64,000 nt of DNA, from NCBI RefSeq assembly GCF_000770795.1, contig NZ_JRKJ01000025.1, forward strand, positions 1 to 64,000. The letters are read 5' to 3'. Of the stretch, positions 28,359 through 40,570 are shown in pieces (positions within the stretch are counted from its first letter, which is position 1; each line of letters starts with the position of its first letter). The position numbers and the translations under genes are program-made. The stretch is from Lysobacter dokdonensis DS-58 (GTDB lineage: Bacteria > Pseudomonadota > Gammaproteobacteria > Xanthomonadales > Xanthomonadaceae). The notes under the pieces are model-generated. The model made no database searches and was not told the origin of the DNA. It saw nothing but the letters and a program-made list of their open reading frames with translations.

Positions 28359-30647
28359 ATGCCCCACGCCGCATTCCGTGCGACGCCGCTCGCGCTCGCG
28401 CTTGCGACCATCCTGACCGCGCCGGTCGCCTTCGCCGCCGAGGAAGGCCCTGCCCTGCCGAAGAAGCCGACCGACCTGGACAAGGTCGAGGTGGTGGGCA
28501 AGTACGACGAGAAGCCGGCGTCGGTGAAGTACACCGAACCGCTGCGCGATACGCCGCAGACGATCACGGTCATCAACCGCGAAGTGATGGACGAGCAGAA
28601 CCTGCTCGGCCTGCGCGACGCACTCACCACGCTGCCGGGCATCACCTTCGGCGCGGGCGAAGGTGGCGGCGGTTACGGCGACAGCATCACCCTGCGCGGC
28701 TTCAATGCCAGCTCCGACATCACCACCGACAACGTGCGCGACAGCGCGCAGTACTCGCGCACCGACTCGTTCAACCTGCAGGCCATCGAACTGGTCAACG
28801 GCGCGAACTCGGTGTACTCCGGCGCGGGCTCGGTCGGCGGCAACATCAACCTCGTGAGCAAGGTCGCCGCGATGGGCGAGTTCACGAACGTGCAGCTGGG
28901 CGGCGGCACCGACGGCTACGGCCGCGCGACGCTCGACAGCAACATCGAGCTCGGCGACAACGCCGCCTTCCGCATCAACGCGATGGCGCACCAGAACGAC
29001 GCGCCGGGCCGCGATGTCGAGACGTTCGAACGCTGGGGCATCGCGCCGTCGATCGCGTTCGGCCTGGGCACGGACCTGCGCGTGACCCTGAGCTACTTCC
29101 ACCAGACCGACAACAACATCCCGCAGTACGGCCTGCCGTACTTCAGCGCATACGGTGGCCCGCTGCCGGGCACCCGGCGCGAGAACTACTACGGCTACGC
29201 CAACGTCGACTCGCAGGACATCAACGTCGACATGCTCACCGGCGTGATCGAGTACGACCTCAACGAAAACACCACGATCCGCAGCCTGGCGCGTTTCCAG
29301 AACGTCGACCAGTACAGCGTGGTCGACGCGCCGCAGGGGACGTGGTGCCTGTTCAACGGCGTGAACCCTTCGCCCACCACGTCGGCGTGCCTCGTCGGCC
29401 AAGCGCCCGGCACGTTCCTGCCCGGCAATCCGAGCGGCCCGCGCGGTTACGTGCGCGACACGCAGAACAGCATCGCGATCAGCCAGACGGACCTGGTCAC
29501 GCATTTCGAAACCGCAGGCATCGAACACGCGCTCGTTGCCGGCTTCTCGATCTCGAGCGAATCCTTCGACCTCGACACCGGTGGCCTGTTCCCGCGCCGC
29601 GCGAACGGCACCAACGCGCCGTTGCCTCCGATGTCGATCTCCGACCCGAACAACATCTACACCGGCCCGCGCAACTACACGCGCGCCAGCATCACCGAAG
29701 GCAGCCTGGACAACCAGTCCGCTTATCTCTTCGACACGCTGAAGTTCGACGAGCGCTGGATGCTCAACCTCGGTGCGCGCTGGGAGCACAACAAGGGCGA
29801 TTCGATCGTCGACACGTACAGCGTCGTCGCCGGTCCGGCGTTCGGTACGTCGACGGGCATTTCGACGTTCGAGAACTCGGACAACCTCTTCTCCTACCGC
29901 GCCAGCGTGCTGTTCAAGCCGGTCGAAGCGGGCACGCTGTACCTGTCGTATTCCAACAGCAAGACGCCGTCGAAGGCGTCGGTCAACGGCGCGTGCACCG
30001 CACAGACCTGCAACGTCGACCCCGAAACGGCCGCGAACATCGAACTCGGCGCGAAGTGGGACGTCACCAAGACCCTCGCCGTGACCGGCGCGCTGTTCCG
30101 CAACGACCGCCAGAACTACAAGGTCGCCGACCCGGGCAACCCGCTGAATCCGAGCGGCGAGCAGCAGCTCGATGGCGAAGCGCGCGTCGACGGCGTTTCG
30201 CTGGGCGTCGCCGGCCAGATCACCCACGACTGGGCGATCTTCGCCAACGCCACCTGGCTGGAAAGCGAAGTGCTGCACGGCGTGTCCGACTACGTGGCCG
30301 CCACCGTCGGCGACCCGTTCAAGGGCCTGCCGATCAGCGGCACGCCGGAGCGATCGGGTAGCATCTGGACCACGTACGACCTCGATCGCTGGACCTTCGG
30401 TTACGGCGTGACCTACCAGAGCGACTACGTGTTCTACGGCAACACGCTGGCGACGTCCTACGGCAACGTCCATGGCTACACGACGCACCGTGCGATGGTG
30501 TCCTTCGCCTTGAACGACCAGCTGTCCTTCCAGCTCAACGCCAACAACCTGTTCGACAAGGAGTACTACGTGCGCGTGCGCAACAACGGCTGGGCGACGC
30601 CGGGCGATGCCCGCTCGCTCGTGCTGACGGCCACGTACGCGTTCTGA
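28359..30647 (+). CDS. TonB-dependent siderophore receptor (catecholate, Fiu-like)
   Basis: A 762-residue outer-membrane receptor. A signal peptide (cleavage near AFAAEE) is followed by a TonB-box-like DKVEVVG, a plug domain (about 45-160, [21 protein letters not shown] and [19 protein letters not shown]), and a 22-strand barrel ending in TATYAF. The residues [18 protein letters not shown] are typical of ferric-siderophore receptors. The PiuC hydroxylase next door is the usual companion of Fiu/PiuA-type catecholate receptors. Iron regulation is probable given the Fur-like box upstream. The ligand cannot be told from the sequence. Confidence 0.92.
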   Translation: MPHAAFRATPLALALATILTAPVAFAAEEGPALPKKPTDLDKVEVVGKYDEKPASVKYTEPLRDTPQTITVINREVMDEQNLLGLRDALTTLPGITFGAGEGGGGYGDSITLRGFNASSDITTDNVRDSAQYSRTDSFNLQAIELVNGANSVYSGAGSVGGNINLVSKVAAMGEFTNVQLGGGTDGYGRATLDSNIELGDNAAFRINAMAHQNDAPGRDVETFERWGIAPSIAFGLGTDLRVTLSYFHQTDNNIPQYGLPYFSAYGGPLPGTRRENYYGYANVDSQDINVDMLTGVIEYDLNENTTIRSLARFQNVDQYSVVDAPQGTWCLFNGVNPSPTTSACLVGQAPGTFLPGNPSGPRGYVRDTQNSIAISQTDLVTHFETAGIEHALVAGFSISSESFDLDTGGLFPRRANGTNAPLPPMSISDPNNIYTGPRNYTRASITEGSLDNQSAYLFDTLKFDERWMLNLGARWEHNKGDSIVDTYSVVAGPAFGTSTGISTFENSDNLFSYRASVLFKPVEAGTLYLSYSNSKTPSKASVNGACTAQTCNVDPETAANIELGAKWDVTKTLAVTGALFRNDRQNYKVADPGNPLNPSGEQQLDGEARVDGVSLGVAGQITHDWAIFANATWLESEVLHGVSDYVAATVGDPFKGLPISGTPERSGSIWTTYDLDRWTFGYGVTYQSDYVFYGNTLATSYGNVHGYTTHRAMVSFALNDQLSFQLNANNLFDKEYYVRVRNNGWATPGDARSLVLTATYAF

Positions 30648-30675
30648 GTCGAACGGGCCCGACCCGGATCCCGCG

Positions 30676-31362
30676 ATGCTGCTGACCATCCCGCAAGTGT
30701 TGACGCCCGACCAGGTCGCGCATTGCCGCGCGCGCCTGGGCACGGCTGCATGGGGCGACGGCAAGGTCACCGCGGGGTACCAGTCGGGCAAGGCGAAGGA
30801 CAACGCGCAGCTGCCGGAAACCGATCCGGTGGCGCGCGAGCTCGGCGCGCTGGTGCTCGAAGCGCTGGCGCGTAACTCGACGTTCTTCTCCGCCGCGTTG
30901 CCGCAGCGGGTGTATCCGCCGTTGTTCAACCGCTACGGCGGCGGGCAATCCTTCGGCTTCCACGTCGACAACGCGATCCGTTACGACCGCAGCCGCGGCG
31001 GCGCGGAACCGGTGCGCACCGACTTGTCGGCGACGCTGTTCCTGTCGGCGCCCGAGGAGTACGACGGCGGCGAACTCGTCATCGAAGACACCTACGGCAT
31101 GCAGCGCGTCAAGCTGCAGGCCGGCGACATGGTGCTGTACCCCGGCACCAGCCTGCACCAGGTCACGCCGGTCACGCGCGGCGAGCGCATCGCATCGTTC
31201 TTCTGGATCCAGAGCCTGTTGCGCGAAGACGCGCAGCGCCGGCTGATGTTCGAACTGGATCTTTCCATCCGCCGGTTGACGCAGGACGTGCCCGATCATC
31301 CGGCGCTCGTGCAACTCACCGGCGTCTACCACAACCTCCTGCGTCGCTGGTCCGACACCTGA
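30676..31362 (+). CDS. piuC: Fe(II)/2-oxoglutarate-dependent PKHD-type hydroxylase PiuC
   Basis: A 228-residue prolyl-4-hydroxylase-like enzyme. The iron ligands are His96 and Asp98 (FGFHVDNA) and His161 (SLHQVTPV), with Arg171 (GERIASFFW) for 2-oxoglutarate. [18 protein letters not shown] is diagnostic of the PiuC/YbiX group. These proteins are regulated by Fur and linked to TonB siderophore receptors; the substrate is not known. The gene lies 28 bases after the receptor, so it is co-transcribed. Confidence 0.92.
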   Translation: MLLTIPQVLTPDQVAHCRARLGTAAWGDGKVTAGYQSGKAKDNAQLPETDPVARELGALVLEALARNSTFFSAALPQRVYPPLFNRYGGGQSFGFHVDNAIRYDRSRGGAEPVRTDLSATLFLSAPEEYDGGELVIEDTYGMQRVKLQAGDMVLYPGTSLHQVTPVTRGERIASFFWIQSLLREDAQRRLMFELDLSIRRLTQDVPDHPALVQLTGVYHNLLRRWSDT

Positions 31363-31383
31363 CGCACGCAATTCCGGAATGCA

Positions 31384-32079
31384 ATGAACGCCACCACCGC
31401 AACCAGCGCCGCCAAGCCCGTCCGCCGCAGCAACACCACCTATCGCGTGATCCGCCAGTTGCACCTGTGGATCGGCGCGTGGGGCGCGCTGGCCGCGATC
31501 CTCTACGGCTTCACGGGCCTGGTGATGAACCATCGCTTCGGCGACGGCGCGTGGCCGCAGGGCGACAGCAACGAGAAGGCGCGCGTGACGCTGCAGATCC
31601 CGGCCGATGCGCAGACCTCGCCGGAAGCGTTGTCGCTGTGGTTGCGGCAGACGCAGCAACTCGACGCCCAGGTGATCCGCAAGGGCCCGCCGGGCGGCGG
31701 CCGCGAAGGCGCCAAGCGCCAGGGCGACAGCGGTGCGAAGGGCGGCGAATCGAAGAAGCCCGATCAGCCGAAGTGGACGCTCTCCGGCGGCAGCGCGAGC
31801 GATGCGTGGTCGATGGAATACACGCCCGGCAACACGAGCGCCGAGGTGAAGCACACCGAGCATTCCACGCTCGCCGCGTTCAACCGCCTGCACAAGGCCG
31901 TCGGCGGCGGCATCGGCTGGACGATCCTCGCCGACAGCTTCGCCATCGCGATGCTGCTGCTCGGCCTCTCCGGCATCTGGATGTGGGCGCGCGGGCGCAA
32001 TGCGAAGGAACTGGTGCTCAGCGTGATGGGCGCGTCCATCGTCGTGTTGCTGGTGGTACTGGTGCCGGCGTTGTTCTGA
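31384..32079 (+). CDS. PepSY-associated transmembrane helix protein
   Basis: A 231-residue membrane protein. The first helix is at about 25-45 (LWIGAWGALAAILYGFTGLVMNH), with a periplasmic PepSY-like segment between, two further helices near 175-225 (FAIAMLLLGLSGIWMW and VLSVMGASIVVLLVVLVPALF), and a Lys/Gly-rich loop in the middle. PepSY_TM proteins often sit next to TonB receptors for iron siderophores and are thought to reduce or release iron, although direct proof is limited. It follows piuC by 21 bases and closes the iron-uptake group. Confidence 0.8.
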   Translation: MNATTATSAAKPVRRSNTTYRVIRQLHLWIGAWGALAAILYGFTGLVMNHRFGDGAWPQGDSNEKARVTLQIPADAQTSPEALSLWLRQTQQLDAQVIRKGPPGGGREGAKRQGDSGAKGGESKKPDQPKWTLSGGSASDAWSMEYTPGNTSAEVKHTEHSTLAAFNRLHKAVGGGIGWTILADSFAIAMLLLGLSGIWMWARGRNAKELVLSVMGASIVVLLVVLVPALF

Positions 32080-32098
32080 TCCCTGTGCGCGCCGCGCC

Positions 32099-32686
32099 TC
32101 AGCGCGGCCGCAACTGCGCGAGCAACACCTGGCCGCCGCCATCGAGCACGTGCCGCAGGCGCGTATCGCCCGCTTGCAGCAACGCCGTGTCGCCCATCGC
32201 GAGCGGCGGCAACCCCGAGTCGTCCGCGAACCGCGCCTGACCTGCGAGCAGATGCACGGCCCATGTCGTGCCCGGGTCGGCGAAGATCACCATCGGGCCC
32301 ACGAGGGGCCGATGCCACAGTTGCGCGTCGATCGCATCGCGCCGCCACATCAGGTTGAAGTCCTGGGTGGCGCCGTCGATCAATTCGCCGTGCACGCCGG
32401 CCTCCCCCGCGAAACGCAGGCGCCCGTGCGGCGGTTCGAGCGAATGCACGTTGCCGTCGTCGAAGCGCAGGCGCACGCCGTTGCCCGAGAGCAGCACGAT
32501 TTCACGATCGATGCCTTCGAAACGCGAGAACGGCGCGTCCTGTTCGATCTCCGCGATCGACAATCGCCAGGCCCACTCGCCATGCGCCGGTTCGGCCGCG
32601 ATCTCGCGCGTCCACCCGGCGCCGTTGCGCCAGCGCTCGCGGCGATATTCGTTGGCGGGCACCACGCGGGAACGGGCGGTCGACAT
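32099..32686 (-). CDS. HutD/Ves family cupin protein
   Basis: A 195-residue protein with two cupin-like halves. The sequence ERWRNGAGWTREIA near the N-terminus and FNLMWRRDAIDAQL in the middle are typical of the HutD family. HutD often accompanies histidine-utilisation genes and Ves responds to cold; neither context is present here. The function is unknown. It is convergent with the PepSY gene, and a GC hairpin at 32091-32108 covers the join without a T tract. Confidence 0.82.
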   Translation of the reverse strand: MSTARSRVVPANEYRRERWRNGAGWTREIAAEPAHGEWAWRLSIAEIEQDAPFSRFEGIDREIVLLSGNGVRLRFDDGNVHSLEPPHGRLRFAGEAGVHGELIDGATQDFNLMWRRDAIDAQLWHRPLVGPMVIFADPGTTWAVHLLAGQARFADDSGLPPLAMGDTALLQAGDTRLRHVLDGGGQVLLAQLRPR

Positions 32687-32815
32687 GCGCGCAGCCTAAC
32701 CGGCCGTCGCGGAAAAGGGCAGGAATGGGCGCAATCCGTTGCCGCCCATCCCTGCACGACGCCCCGCCCTACGGCATGCGCCGCCGGGTCGTCACCTCCG
32801 TGACGGCGCGTCGGC

Positions 32816-33145
32816 TCAGGGCGCGGCCGCCGCCGACGCTGCCTTGCCCTTCGCGCCGCCGCCCGCGCCGAGCTGGATGCGGTCGCGGTTCTTCTCGACG
32901 GTCTTCAGGCCGATGCCCTTGACCTTGGCCAGTTGCTCCAGGCTCTTGTAGGGCCCGTTGGCCTCGCGGTGGGCCACGATGGCCTCCGCCTTCGACGGGC
33001 CGATGTTGAGCAGGACGCGGTCGATGGTCTTCGCGTCGGCGCTGTTGATGTCCACCTTGTCCGCCGCGTGGGCGGCCCCGGCGAACAGGACGGCGAGCGC
33101 CATCGATTGCAGCGCGATGGCGGTTTTCTTGACGAACGAGTGCAT
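32816..33145 (-). CDS. ComEA-like helix-hairpin-helix DNA-binding protein
   Basis: The ATG at 33145 begins a signal peptide (MHSFVKKTAIALQSMALAVL, cleavage near AHAAD) and gives 109 residues. The mature part has the two helix-hairpin-helix motifs of ComEA: VDINSADAKTIDRVLLNIGP and LAKVKGIGLKTVEKNRDRI. ComEA binds incoming DNA in the periplasm during natural transformation; short single-domain versions are common in Gammaproteobacteria. A GGAKGKAASAAAAP tail ends the protein. It is monocistronic and divergent from the M20 peptidase gene. Confidence 0.88.
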   Translation of the reverse strand: MHSFVKKTAIALQSMALAVLFAGAAHAADKVDINSADAKTIDRVLLNIGPSKAEAIVAHREANGPYKSLEQLAKVKGIGLKTVEKNRDRIQLGAGGGAKGKAASAAAAP

Positions 33146-33315
33146 GGGTCTCTCCCTGACGAGGTGGACGGTTCCTGGCCCGCCGCCCAATGCGGCGGAC
33201 GGGTGCAGTTTCCCGGTCCGTTCCCCTCCGACCCATCAGGGTTTGCCGCGTCACTTTGTCGTGTTTTCACCGACTGGCGTGTAGGGAATGTCTGATCCCG
33301 ACGGGACCCCCGCGT

Positions 33316-33321
33316 TAGAAT
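33316..33321 (+). promoter_or_regulatory. candidate -10 box for the M20 peptidase gene
   Basis: TAGAAT followed by CCCGG, 31 bases before the ATG at 33352, lies in the 206-base divergent region with the ComEA-like gene. No clear -35 box is seen 17 bases upstream. Confidence 0.35.
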
Positions 33322-33351
33322 CCCGGTCTTTCCCGCCCCAGGTGCCCCCGC

Positions 33352-34854
<1,503 letters not shown>

Positions 34855-34947
34855 TCGGTTCGACCGCCGGTCGGTTTCGCGGCCTGCTGCGCCGCACACA
34901 TGGCTAGCATCCCCCTCGGCGCCATCCGGCGCCCGAGGAGGACATCC

Positions 34948-35208
34948 ATGTTCGAAGGCATCCTGATGTATGTCATTGGTGGTGCGGTGATCGGCATCCT
35001 TGCGCGCTTCTTCAAGCCCGGCGCGGACCCGGTCGGCTGGATCATGACCATCGTGCTGGGCGCACTCGGCGCCGCGGCCGGCGGTTACATCGCGCAGATG
35101 CTCAACGTGACGAATCGCGCGCTCGTGTGGGTCATCGCGATCCTGGCGGCGATCGTGTTGTTGTTCCTTTGGGAAGCGGTGCGCGGGAAGAAGCCCCGGG
35201 CGGTTTGA
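34948..35208 (+). CDS. GlsB/YeaQ/YmgE family membrane protein (transglycosylase-associated)
   Basis: The ATG at 34948, preceded by GAGGAG at 34935-34940, gives 86 residues. Three hydrophobic helices are seen (ILMYVIGGAVIGILARFF, WIMTIVLGALGAAAGGYIAQML, ALVWVIAILAAIVLLFLWEAV) with a basic tail. The GlsB/YeaQ family is small, membrane-bound and often stress-induced, with no proven function. A perfect GC palindrome lies 22 bases downstream. Confidence 0.88.
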   Translation: MFEGILMYVIGGAVIGILARFFKPGADPVGWIMTIVLGALGAAAGGYIAQMLNVTNRALVWVIAILAAIVLLFLWEAVRGKKPRAV

Positions 35209-35229
35209 GGGAAGCGCAGCCCCATTCGA

Positions 35230-35253
35230 CCCTCCCCTGCATGCAGGGGAGGG
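35230..35253. repeat. perfect 24-base intergenic palindrome
   Basis: CCCTCCCCTGCA and its exact reverse complement TGCAGGGGAGGG are joined back to back. It lies between the GlsB-like gene and the convergent cysNC gene, ending two bases before the cysNC stop. It has no T tract but could act as a bidirectional stem. It is the best copy of the motif also seen at 22117-22144. Confidence 0.6.
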
Positions 35254-35254
35254 C

Positions 35255-37153
35255 TTATTCGCCGAGCAATGCGCGCACGACGCGCTCGGCCAGCGCTTCC
35301 GGCGTGTCCGCCGTCGTATCCAGTCGCAACTCCGGCGCTTCCGGCGCCTCGTACGGCGAATCGATGCCGGTGAAGTTCGGCAAATCGCCGCGCCGCGCTT
35401 TCGCGTAAAGGCCCTTCACGTCGCGCGATTCGGCGACCGACAGCGGCGTGTCGACGAACACTTCGATGAACTCGCCCTCGCCGAACAAGGCGCGCGCCGC
35501 CGCGCGTTCCTCGCGGAACGGTGAGATGAAGCTGACGAGCACGATCAGCCCGGCATCCGTCATCAGCTTCGCGACTTCCGCCACGCGGCGCAGGTTCTCC
35601 ACGCGGTCTTCGTCGGTGAAGCCCAGGTCGCGGTTCAACCCGTGGCGCACGTTGTCGCCGTCGAGCACGAACGCATGGCGGCCCATCGCATGCAGGCGCT
35701 TGTCGACGAGGTTGGCGACGGTCGACTTGCCCGACCCCGACAACCCCGTGAACCACACGCATTTCGGCGACTGCCCGAGCGATCGCGCGCGCGTGGCGCG
35801 GTCGACATCGATGTGCTGCCAATGCAGGTTGGCCGCGCGACGCAGCGCGAAGTCGAGCGTGCCCGCCGCGACGGTCGCGTTGTCGATGCGGTCGATCAGG
35901 ATGAAACCCCCCAGCGCGCGATTGCGCGCATAGGGCTCGAAGGGAATCGCCTGGTCGAGCGACAGATTGCAATAACCGACTTCGTTCAACGACAGGTGCG
36001 TCGCCGCCAGCGGCGCCTGCGTATCGATGTCGACCTTGTGCTTGAGCGACGTCACCGTCGCACCCACCGTGCGCGTGCCGAGTTTGAGCCAGTACGGGCG
36101 ACCGGGCAGCAACTGGCCCTCGCCCATCCACAACACGTGCGCGGCGAATTGGTCGGAGACTTCCGGTGCATCGTCCGCCGCTGCGATCACGTCGCCGCGG
36201 CTGATGTCGATCTCGTCGGCGAGCACCAGCATCACCGCCTGCCCCGCCGTCGCGCCATCGAGCGCGCCATCGGGCCCGAGCACGCGCGCGACGCGCGAAC
36301 GCCGACCCGACGGCAACACCACCACCGCATCGCCCGGTTTCACGCTGCCCGCGACGAGCGTGCCCGCGTAGCCGCGGAAATCGCGATCGGCGTCGCTGCG
36401 GTCGGGGCGCTGCACCCACTGCACCGGCAGGCGGAACCCGCCTTCGGCCTGCGGACGCTCGATTTCCACCGTGTCGAGATAATCGAGCAACGACGGGCCG
36501 TCGTACCACGGCGTGGCCTGCCCGCGATGCACGAGATTCTCGCCCTTGAGCGCCGACAGCGGAATGCATTGCACGTGCGGAATGCCGAGCGAATGCGCCA
36601 GGTGCGTGTACTCGTCGACGATCGCTTCGAACACGCCCTGGTCGTACCCGACCAGGTCCATCTTGTTCACCGCGAGCACCACGTGCCGCAAGCCGAGCAG
36701 CGAAGCGATGTACGTATGCCGGCGCGTCTGCACCAGCAGGCCCTTGCGTGCATCGACCAGCACGACCGCGAGGTCCGCGGTCGAGGCGCCTGTCGCCATG
36801 TTGCGTGTGTACTGCTCGTGCCCCGGGCAATCGGCGACGATGAACTTGCGCCGCTCGGTATCGAAGAACCGATACGCAACGTCGATCGTGATGCCCTGCT
36901 CGCGCTCGGCGGCCAGGCCGTCCATCAGCAACGCATAGTCGATGTCCGCGCCCTGCGTGCCGTGGCGCTTGCTGTCGGCGGCGAGCGCGGCCAACTGGTC
37001 GTCGAACAGGCGCTTGCTGTCGTACAGCAGTCGACCGATCAGCGTGCTCTTGCCGTCGTCGACGCTGCCGCAGGTGATGAAGCGCAGCAGGCCCTTGTGT
37101 TCGTGCTTGCGCAGCGCTTCGGAGACGCTTGCCGCGGCGTCGATGGTGGTCAT
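35255..37153 (-). CDS. cysN: bifunctional sulfate adenylyltransferase subunit 1 / adenylylsulfate kinase (CysN-CysC)
   Basis: The ATG at 37153 gives 632 residues; the open frame upstream overlaps cysD. The N-terminal CysN GTPase (about 1-440) has [21 protein letters not shown] and NKMDLVG. The C-terminal CysC kinase (about 450-632) has [25 protein letters not shown] and the [10 protein letters not shown] segment. CysN stimulates APS formation by CysD, and CysC phosphorylates APS to PAPS. The start shares one base with the cysD stop. The fusion is normal in Xanthomonadaceae. Confidence 0.96.
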   Translation of the reverse strand: MTTIDAAASVSEALRKHEHKGLLRFITCGSVDDGKSTLIGRLLYDSKRLFDDQLAALAADSKRHGTQGADIDYALLMDGLAAEREQGITIDVAYRFFDTERRKFIVADCPGHEQYTRNMATGASTADLAVVLVDARKGLLVQTRRHTYIASLLGLRHVVLAVNKMDLVGYDQGVFEAIVDEYTHLAHSLGIPHVQCIPLSALKGENLVHRGQATPWYDGPSLLDYLDTVEIERPQAEGGFRLPVQWVQRPDRSDADRDFRGYAGTLVAGSVKPGDAVVVLPSGRRSRVARVLGPDGALDGATAGQAVMLVLADEIDISRGDVIAAADDAPEVSDQFAAHVLWMGEGQLLPGRPYWLKLGTRTVGATVTSLKHKVDIDTQAPLAATHLSLNEVGYCNLSLDQAIPFEPYARNRALGGFILIDRIDNATVAAGTLDFALRRAANLHWQHIDVDRATRARSLGQSPKCVWFTGLSGSGKSTVANLVDKRLHAMGRHAFVLDGDNVRHGLNRDLGFTDEDRVENLRRVAEVAKLMTDAGLIVLVSFISPFREERAAARALFGEGEFIEVFVDTPLSVAESRDVKGLYAKARRGDLPNFTGIDSPYEAPEAPELRLDTTADTPEALAERVVRALLGE

Positions 37154-38052
37154 CAGAAGTAGCCCTCCTGCTTCTTCTTCTCCATCGACGCCGTGGGATC
37201 GTGGTCGATCACGCGGCCCTGGCGCTCGGAGGTCGTCGCCACCAGCATTTCGGCAATGATCTTCTCCAGCGTGTCGGCGTCCGATTCGATCGCGCCCGTC
37301 AACGGGTAACAGCCGAGCGTGCGGAAGCGCACGCGGCGCATCTGCGCGGTCTCGCCCGCGCGCAACGGCAGGCGTTCGTCGTCGACCATCAGCAGCGCGC
37401 CGTCGCGTTCCACCACCGGGCGTTGCGCCGCGAAATACAACGACGGCACCGGGATGTTCTCGCGAAAGATATAGAGCCAGACGTCGAGCTCCGTCCAGTT
37501 CGACAGCGGGAAGACGCGCACGCTTTCGCCGCTGGCGATGCGCGTGTTGTACACGTCCCATAGCTCGGGGCGCTGGTGCTTCGGGTCCCAACGGTGTTGC
37601 GCGTTGCGGAACGAGAAGACGCGCTCCTTCGCGCGCGACTTCTCCTCGTCGCGGCGCGCACCGCCGATGGCCGCGTCGAATCCGTACTGGTCGAGCGCCT
37701 GTTTCAGCGCCTGCGTCTTCATCACGTCGGTGTGCACGGTGGCGCCGTGCGTGATCGGGCCGATGCCGCGCGCGAGGCCTTCGGGATTGGTGTGTACGCG
37801 CAGGTCGACACCGGTTTCCGCCGCGCGGCGGTCGCGGAACGCGATCATCTCGCGGAATTTCCAACCCGTGTCGACATGCAGCAGCGGGATCGGCGGCCTG
37901 CCCGGCGCGAAGGCCTTCATCAGCAGGTGCAGCAGCACCGAGCTGTCCTTGCCGATCGAATACAGCAGCACCGGATTGCGGAAACTCGCCGCCACTTCGC
38001 GCAGGATGTGGAGGCTCTCGGCCTCGAGGCGGTCCAGGTGGCTCGATGCCAT
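37153..38052 (-). CDS. cysD: sulfate adenylyltransferase subunit 2 (CysD)
   Basis: A 299-residue PP-loop ATP pyrophosphatase-type subunit that forms APS from ATP and sulfate. Motifs are [15 protein letters not shown] near residue 30-45, [13 protein letters not shown] and the C-terminal [23 protein letters not shown] (abridged). It forms a complex with CysN. It precedes cysNC with a one-base overlap, and the XanB gene lies four bases upstream. Confidence 0.97.
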   Translation of the reverse strand: MASSHLDRLEAESLHILREVAASFRNPVLLYSIGKDSSVLLHLLMKAFAPGRPPIPLLHVDTGWKFREMIAFRDRRAAETGVDLRVHTNPEGLARGIGPITHGATVHTDVMKTQALKQALDQYGFDAAIGGARRDEEKSRAKERVFSFRNAQHRWDPKHQRPELWDVYNTRIASGESVRVFPLSNWTELDVWLYIFRENIPVPSLYFAAQRPVVERDGALLMVDDERLPLRAGETAQMRRVRFRTLGCYPLTGAIESDADTLEKIIAEMLVATTSERQGRVIDHDPTASMEKKKQEGYF

Positions 38053-38056
38053 TCGA

Positions 38057-39475
38057 TCAGGCTCCGTTGCCCGTGCGGCCGTAGACGTCGTCGTACCTGA
38101 CGATGTCGTCTTCCCCGAGGTACGCGCCGGACTGCACTTCGATCAGCTCCAGCATCTGCGTGCCGGGGTTCTCGAGGCGATGCTTCGCGCCGATGGGGAT
38201 GTAGGTGCTTTCATTCGCGCGCAGGTCGTAGACATCGTCGTTGCGCGTGACGCGCGCCACGCCGCGCACGACGATCCAATGCTCGGCGCGATGCGCATGC
38301 GATTGCAGCGACAACGACGCGCCGGGCTTCACCTTGATGCGCTTGACCTGGAAGCCGTCGCCGACGTCCACCGAATCGTAGCTGCCCCACGGACGGTGCA
38401 CTTCGCGATGCAGCGCGACCTGCGTGCGCTGCGCGGCCTTCAACTGCGCGACGACGTCCTTCACCTGCTGGACCTTGTCCTTGCGCGCGACGAGCACCGC
38501 GTCGTCGGTGTCCACGACGACCAGATCGTCGACGCCCACCAACGCCACCAGCTTGGTCGCATAGGCGTACGAATTGCGGCTGTCGACCGCGATGACGTCG
38601 CCGTGGTGCGCGTTGCCCTGCGCATCGCGCTCCGTGACGTCCCACAACGCCGACCACGAACCGACGTCGTTCCAGCCGATGTCGACCGGCAACACCATCG
38701 CCGCGTCCGTGCGCTCCATCACCGCGTAATCGATCGAATCCGAAGGGCACGCCGCGAATGCGTCGGCCTCGAGGCGAACGAAGTCACCGTCGCGTTTCGC
38801 CGAATCGAACGCCGAGCGACATGCGGCGACGACGTCGGGACGGAAGCGCGCGAGTTCTTCGAGCACGCGCGATGCGCGGAACAGGAACATGCCGCTGTTC
38901 CAGTAATACCCGCCGGCGTCGAGGTATCGCTGCGCGGTGGCGGAATCGGGTTTCTCGACGAATCGCTTTACATGGCGCACGCCGTTCGCGGCGCCATCGG
39001 CTTCGATGTAGCCGAAGCCGGTTTCCGGCATCGTCGGCACGATTCCGAAGGTGACGAGCGCGCCGCCGGCCGCCGCGGGCGACGCCTCGCGCACGGCGGC
39101 GCGGAACGCATCGACGTTCGCCACGACGTGATCCGACGGCAACACCAGCAACAACGGATCATCGCCATCGGCCAGCGCCTGCATCGCGGCCACGGCGATG
39201 GCCGGCGCGGTGTTGCGGCCGACCGGCTCGAGCAGGATGCGCGGCACGGGTGCGCCGACCTGGCGCAATTGCTCGGCCACGAGGAAACGATGCGATTCGT
39301 TGGCGACCACGATCGGCGCCTGCCCCGACAGCGGGCCCACGCGTTCCCACGTGGCCTGCAGCATCGTCTGCTCCCCCACCAACGGCAGGAACTGCTTGGG
39401 GTAGGCCTCGCGCGACAACGGCCACAGCCGCGTGCCCGAGCCCCCCGACAGCAACACCGGCCGCACTGGAATCAT
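38057..39475 (-). CDS. xanB: mannose-1-phosphate guanylyltransferase / mannose-6-phosphate isomerase
   Basis: The ATG at 39475 gives 472 residues; a TTG five codons upstream is less likely because GGGCGAGACGG before the ATG can serve as ribosome-binding site. The N-terminal domain has the nucleotidyltransferase signature [20 protein letters not shown] and NSGMFLF. The C-terminal cupin isomerase domain has [25 protein letters not shown] and the final [10 protein letters not shown]. The enzyme makes GDP-mannose for LPS or exopolysaccharide. The gene is only four bases upstream of cysD on the same strand, so co-transcription is possible. Confidence 0.94.
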   Translation of the reverse strand: MIPVRPVLLSGGSGTRLWPLSREAYPKQFLPLVGEQTMLQATWERVGPLSGQAPIVVANESHRFLVAEQLRQVGAPVPRILLEPVGRNTAPAIAVAAMQALADGDDPLLLVLPSDHVVANVDAFRAAVREASPAAAGGALVTFGIVPTMPETGFGYIEADGAANGVRHVKRFVEKPDSATAQRYLDAGGYYWNSGMFLFRASRVLEELARFRPDVVAACRSAFDSAKRDGDFVRLEADAFAACPSDSIDYAVMERTDAAMVLPVDIGWNDVGSWSALWDVTERDAQGNAHHGDVIAVDSRNSYAYATKLVALVGVDDLVVVDTDDAVLVARKDKVQQVKDVVAQLKAAQRTQVALHREVHRPWGSYDSVDVGDGFQVKRIKVKPGASLSLQSHAHRAEHWIVVRGVARVTRNDDVYDLRANESTYIPIGAKHRLENPGTQMLELIEVQSGAYLGEDDIVRYDDVYGRTGNGA

Positions 39476-39541
39476 GTCCGTCTCGCCCAATTCATTGCCG
39501 GCAGTTTACCCTTCGCGATCCCGCCCGCCGCAGACATTGCC

Positions 39542-40570
39542 ATGGACCCCGTACCGCTCCCGCGCGATCAACTGCGACTGGCCTGGACCCGGGAGATGCT
39601 CGGCGACCGCAATGTCGGCCTGGTCCGTGCGTCGGCCGACGCCGGGTTCCGCAGCTACTGGCGCACGCTGGGCGCCGAGCCCGGCCGCATCGTCATGGAC
39701 TCCCCGCCCGACAAGGAAGACGTGAAGCCGTGGCTACGCGTGCGCGCGATGCTGGAAGCCGCCGGCGTGCGCGTGCCGAAGATCTTCTGCGAGGACGACG
39801 CGCAGGGCTTCCTGGTGATGGAAGACCTCGGCCCCGACACCTACCTGCACGTGTTGCACGCCGACAACGCCGACGACCTGTTCGACGCGGCGATCGACCA
39901 GTTGCTGAAGATGCAGGCAGTGCCGGTGCCCGACGATTTCCCGAAGTACGACCAGGCCTTGTTGCTGCGCGAGCTCCGCCTGTTCGACGAGTGGTTCCTC
40001 GGGCGGCATCTTGCCGTCGTGCTGGGTGCGAGCGACGAGGACCGGCTGGACCAGATCCACCGCGTTCTGATCGATGCGGCGCTCGCGCAACCGCAGGTGT
40101 TCGTGCATCGCGATTTCATGCCGCGCAACCTGATGCCCGCGCCCGACGGCCCGGCGGTGCTGGATTTCCAGGACGCGGTACGCGGCCCCATCGCGTACGA
40201 CGCGCTGTGCCTGTTCAAGGATGCGTTCGTGAGCTGGCCGCAGGCGCGCGTCGACGAATGGCTCGATCGTTACCATGCGCGTGCGCAGTCCGCCGGGTTG
40301 CCCGTGCCGTCGCTGGAACAGTTCCGACGCGACGTCGATTTCATCGGCGTGCACCGGCACTTGAAGGTCATCGGCATCTTCGCGCGGCTGCACCATCGCG
40401 ACAACAAGTCGCACTACCTCGAAGACGTGCCGCGCTTCTTCGGCTACCTCGACCGCGTGTTGCCGAAATACCCGGAACTCGCGCCGCTCGCCGACATGAT
40501 CGATCGGCTCGTCGCGCCGGCGCTGAAAGAGTATGCGCACTGGACCGACCTGACCGGCGACGAACCGTGA
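39542..40570 (+). CDS. amgK: N-acetylmuramate/N-acetylglucosamine kinase
   Basis: The ATG at 39542 gives 342 residues of an aminoglycoside-phosphotransferase-like kinase. The catalytic motif HRDFMPRNLM (about residue 190) and the metal-binding DFQDA are clear. AmgK phosphorylates the anomeric position of MurNAc and GlcNAc. The next gene is murU, overlapping by GTGA, which makes this the cell-wall recycling pair known from Pseudomonas and Caulobacter. The pair bypasses the UDP-GlcNAc to MurA route and lowers fosfomycin sensitivity in Pseudomonas. It is divergent from xanB. Confidence 0.92.
   Translation: MDPVPLPRDQLRLAWTREMLGDRNVGLVRASADAGFRSYWRTLGAEPGRIVMDSPPDKEDVKPWLRVRAMLEAAGVRVPKIFCEDDAQGFLVMEDLGPDTYLHVLHADNADDLFDAAIDQLLKMQAVPVPDDFPKYDQALLLRELRLFDEWFLGRHLAVVLGASDEDRLDQIHRVLIDAALAQPQVFVHRDFMPRNLMPAPDGPAVLDFQDAVRGPIAYDALCLFKDAFVSWPQARVDEWLDRYHARAQSAGLPVPSLEQFRRDVDFIGVHRHLKVIGIFARLHHRDNKSHYLEDVPRFFGYLDRVLPKYPELAPLADMIDRLVAPALKEYAHWTDLTGDEP

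Noticed and set aside
28263-30929. An 888-codon minus-strand frame opposite the TonB receptor
   Set aside because: It is a shadow of the receptor and has only complement-type composition.
32091-32108. GC hairpin (GCCGCGC-CTCA-GCGCGGC) between the PepSY and HutD genes
   Set aside because: It has a perfect seven-base stem but no T tract on either strand and overlaps the end of HutD, so I do not call it an intrinsic terminator.
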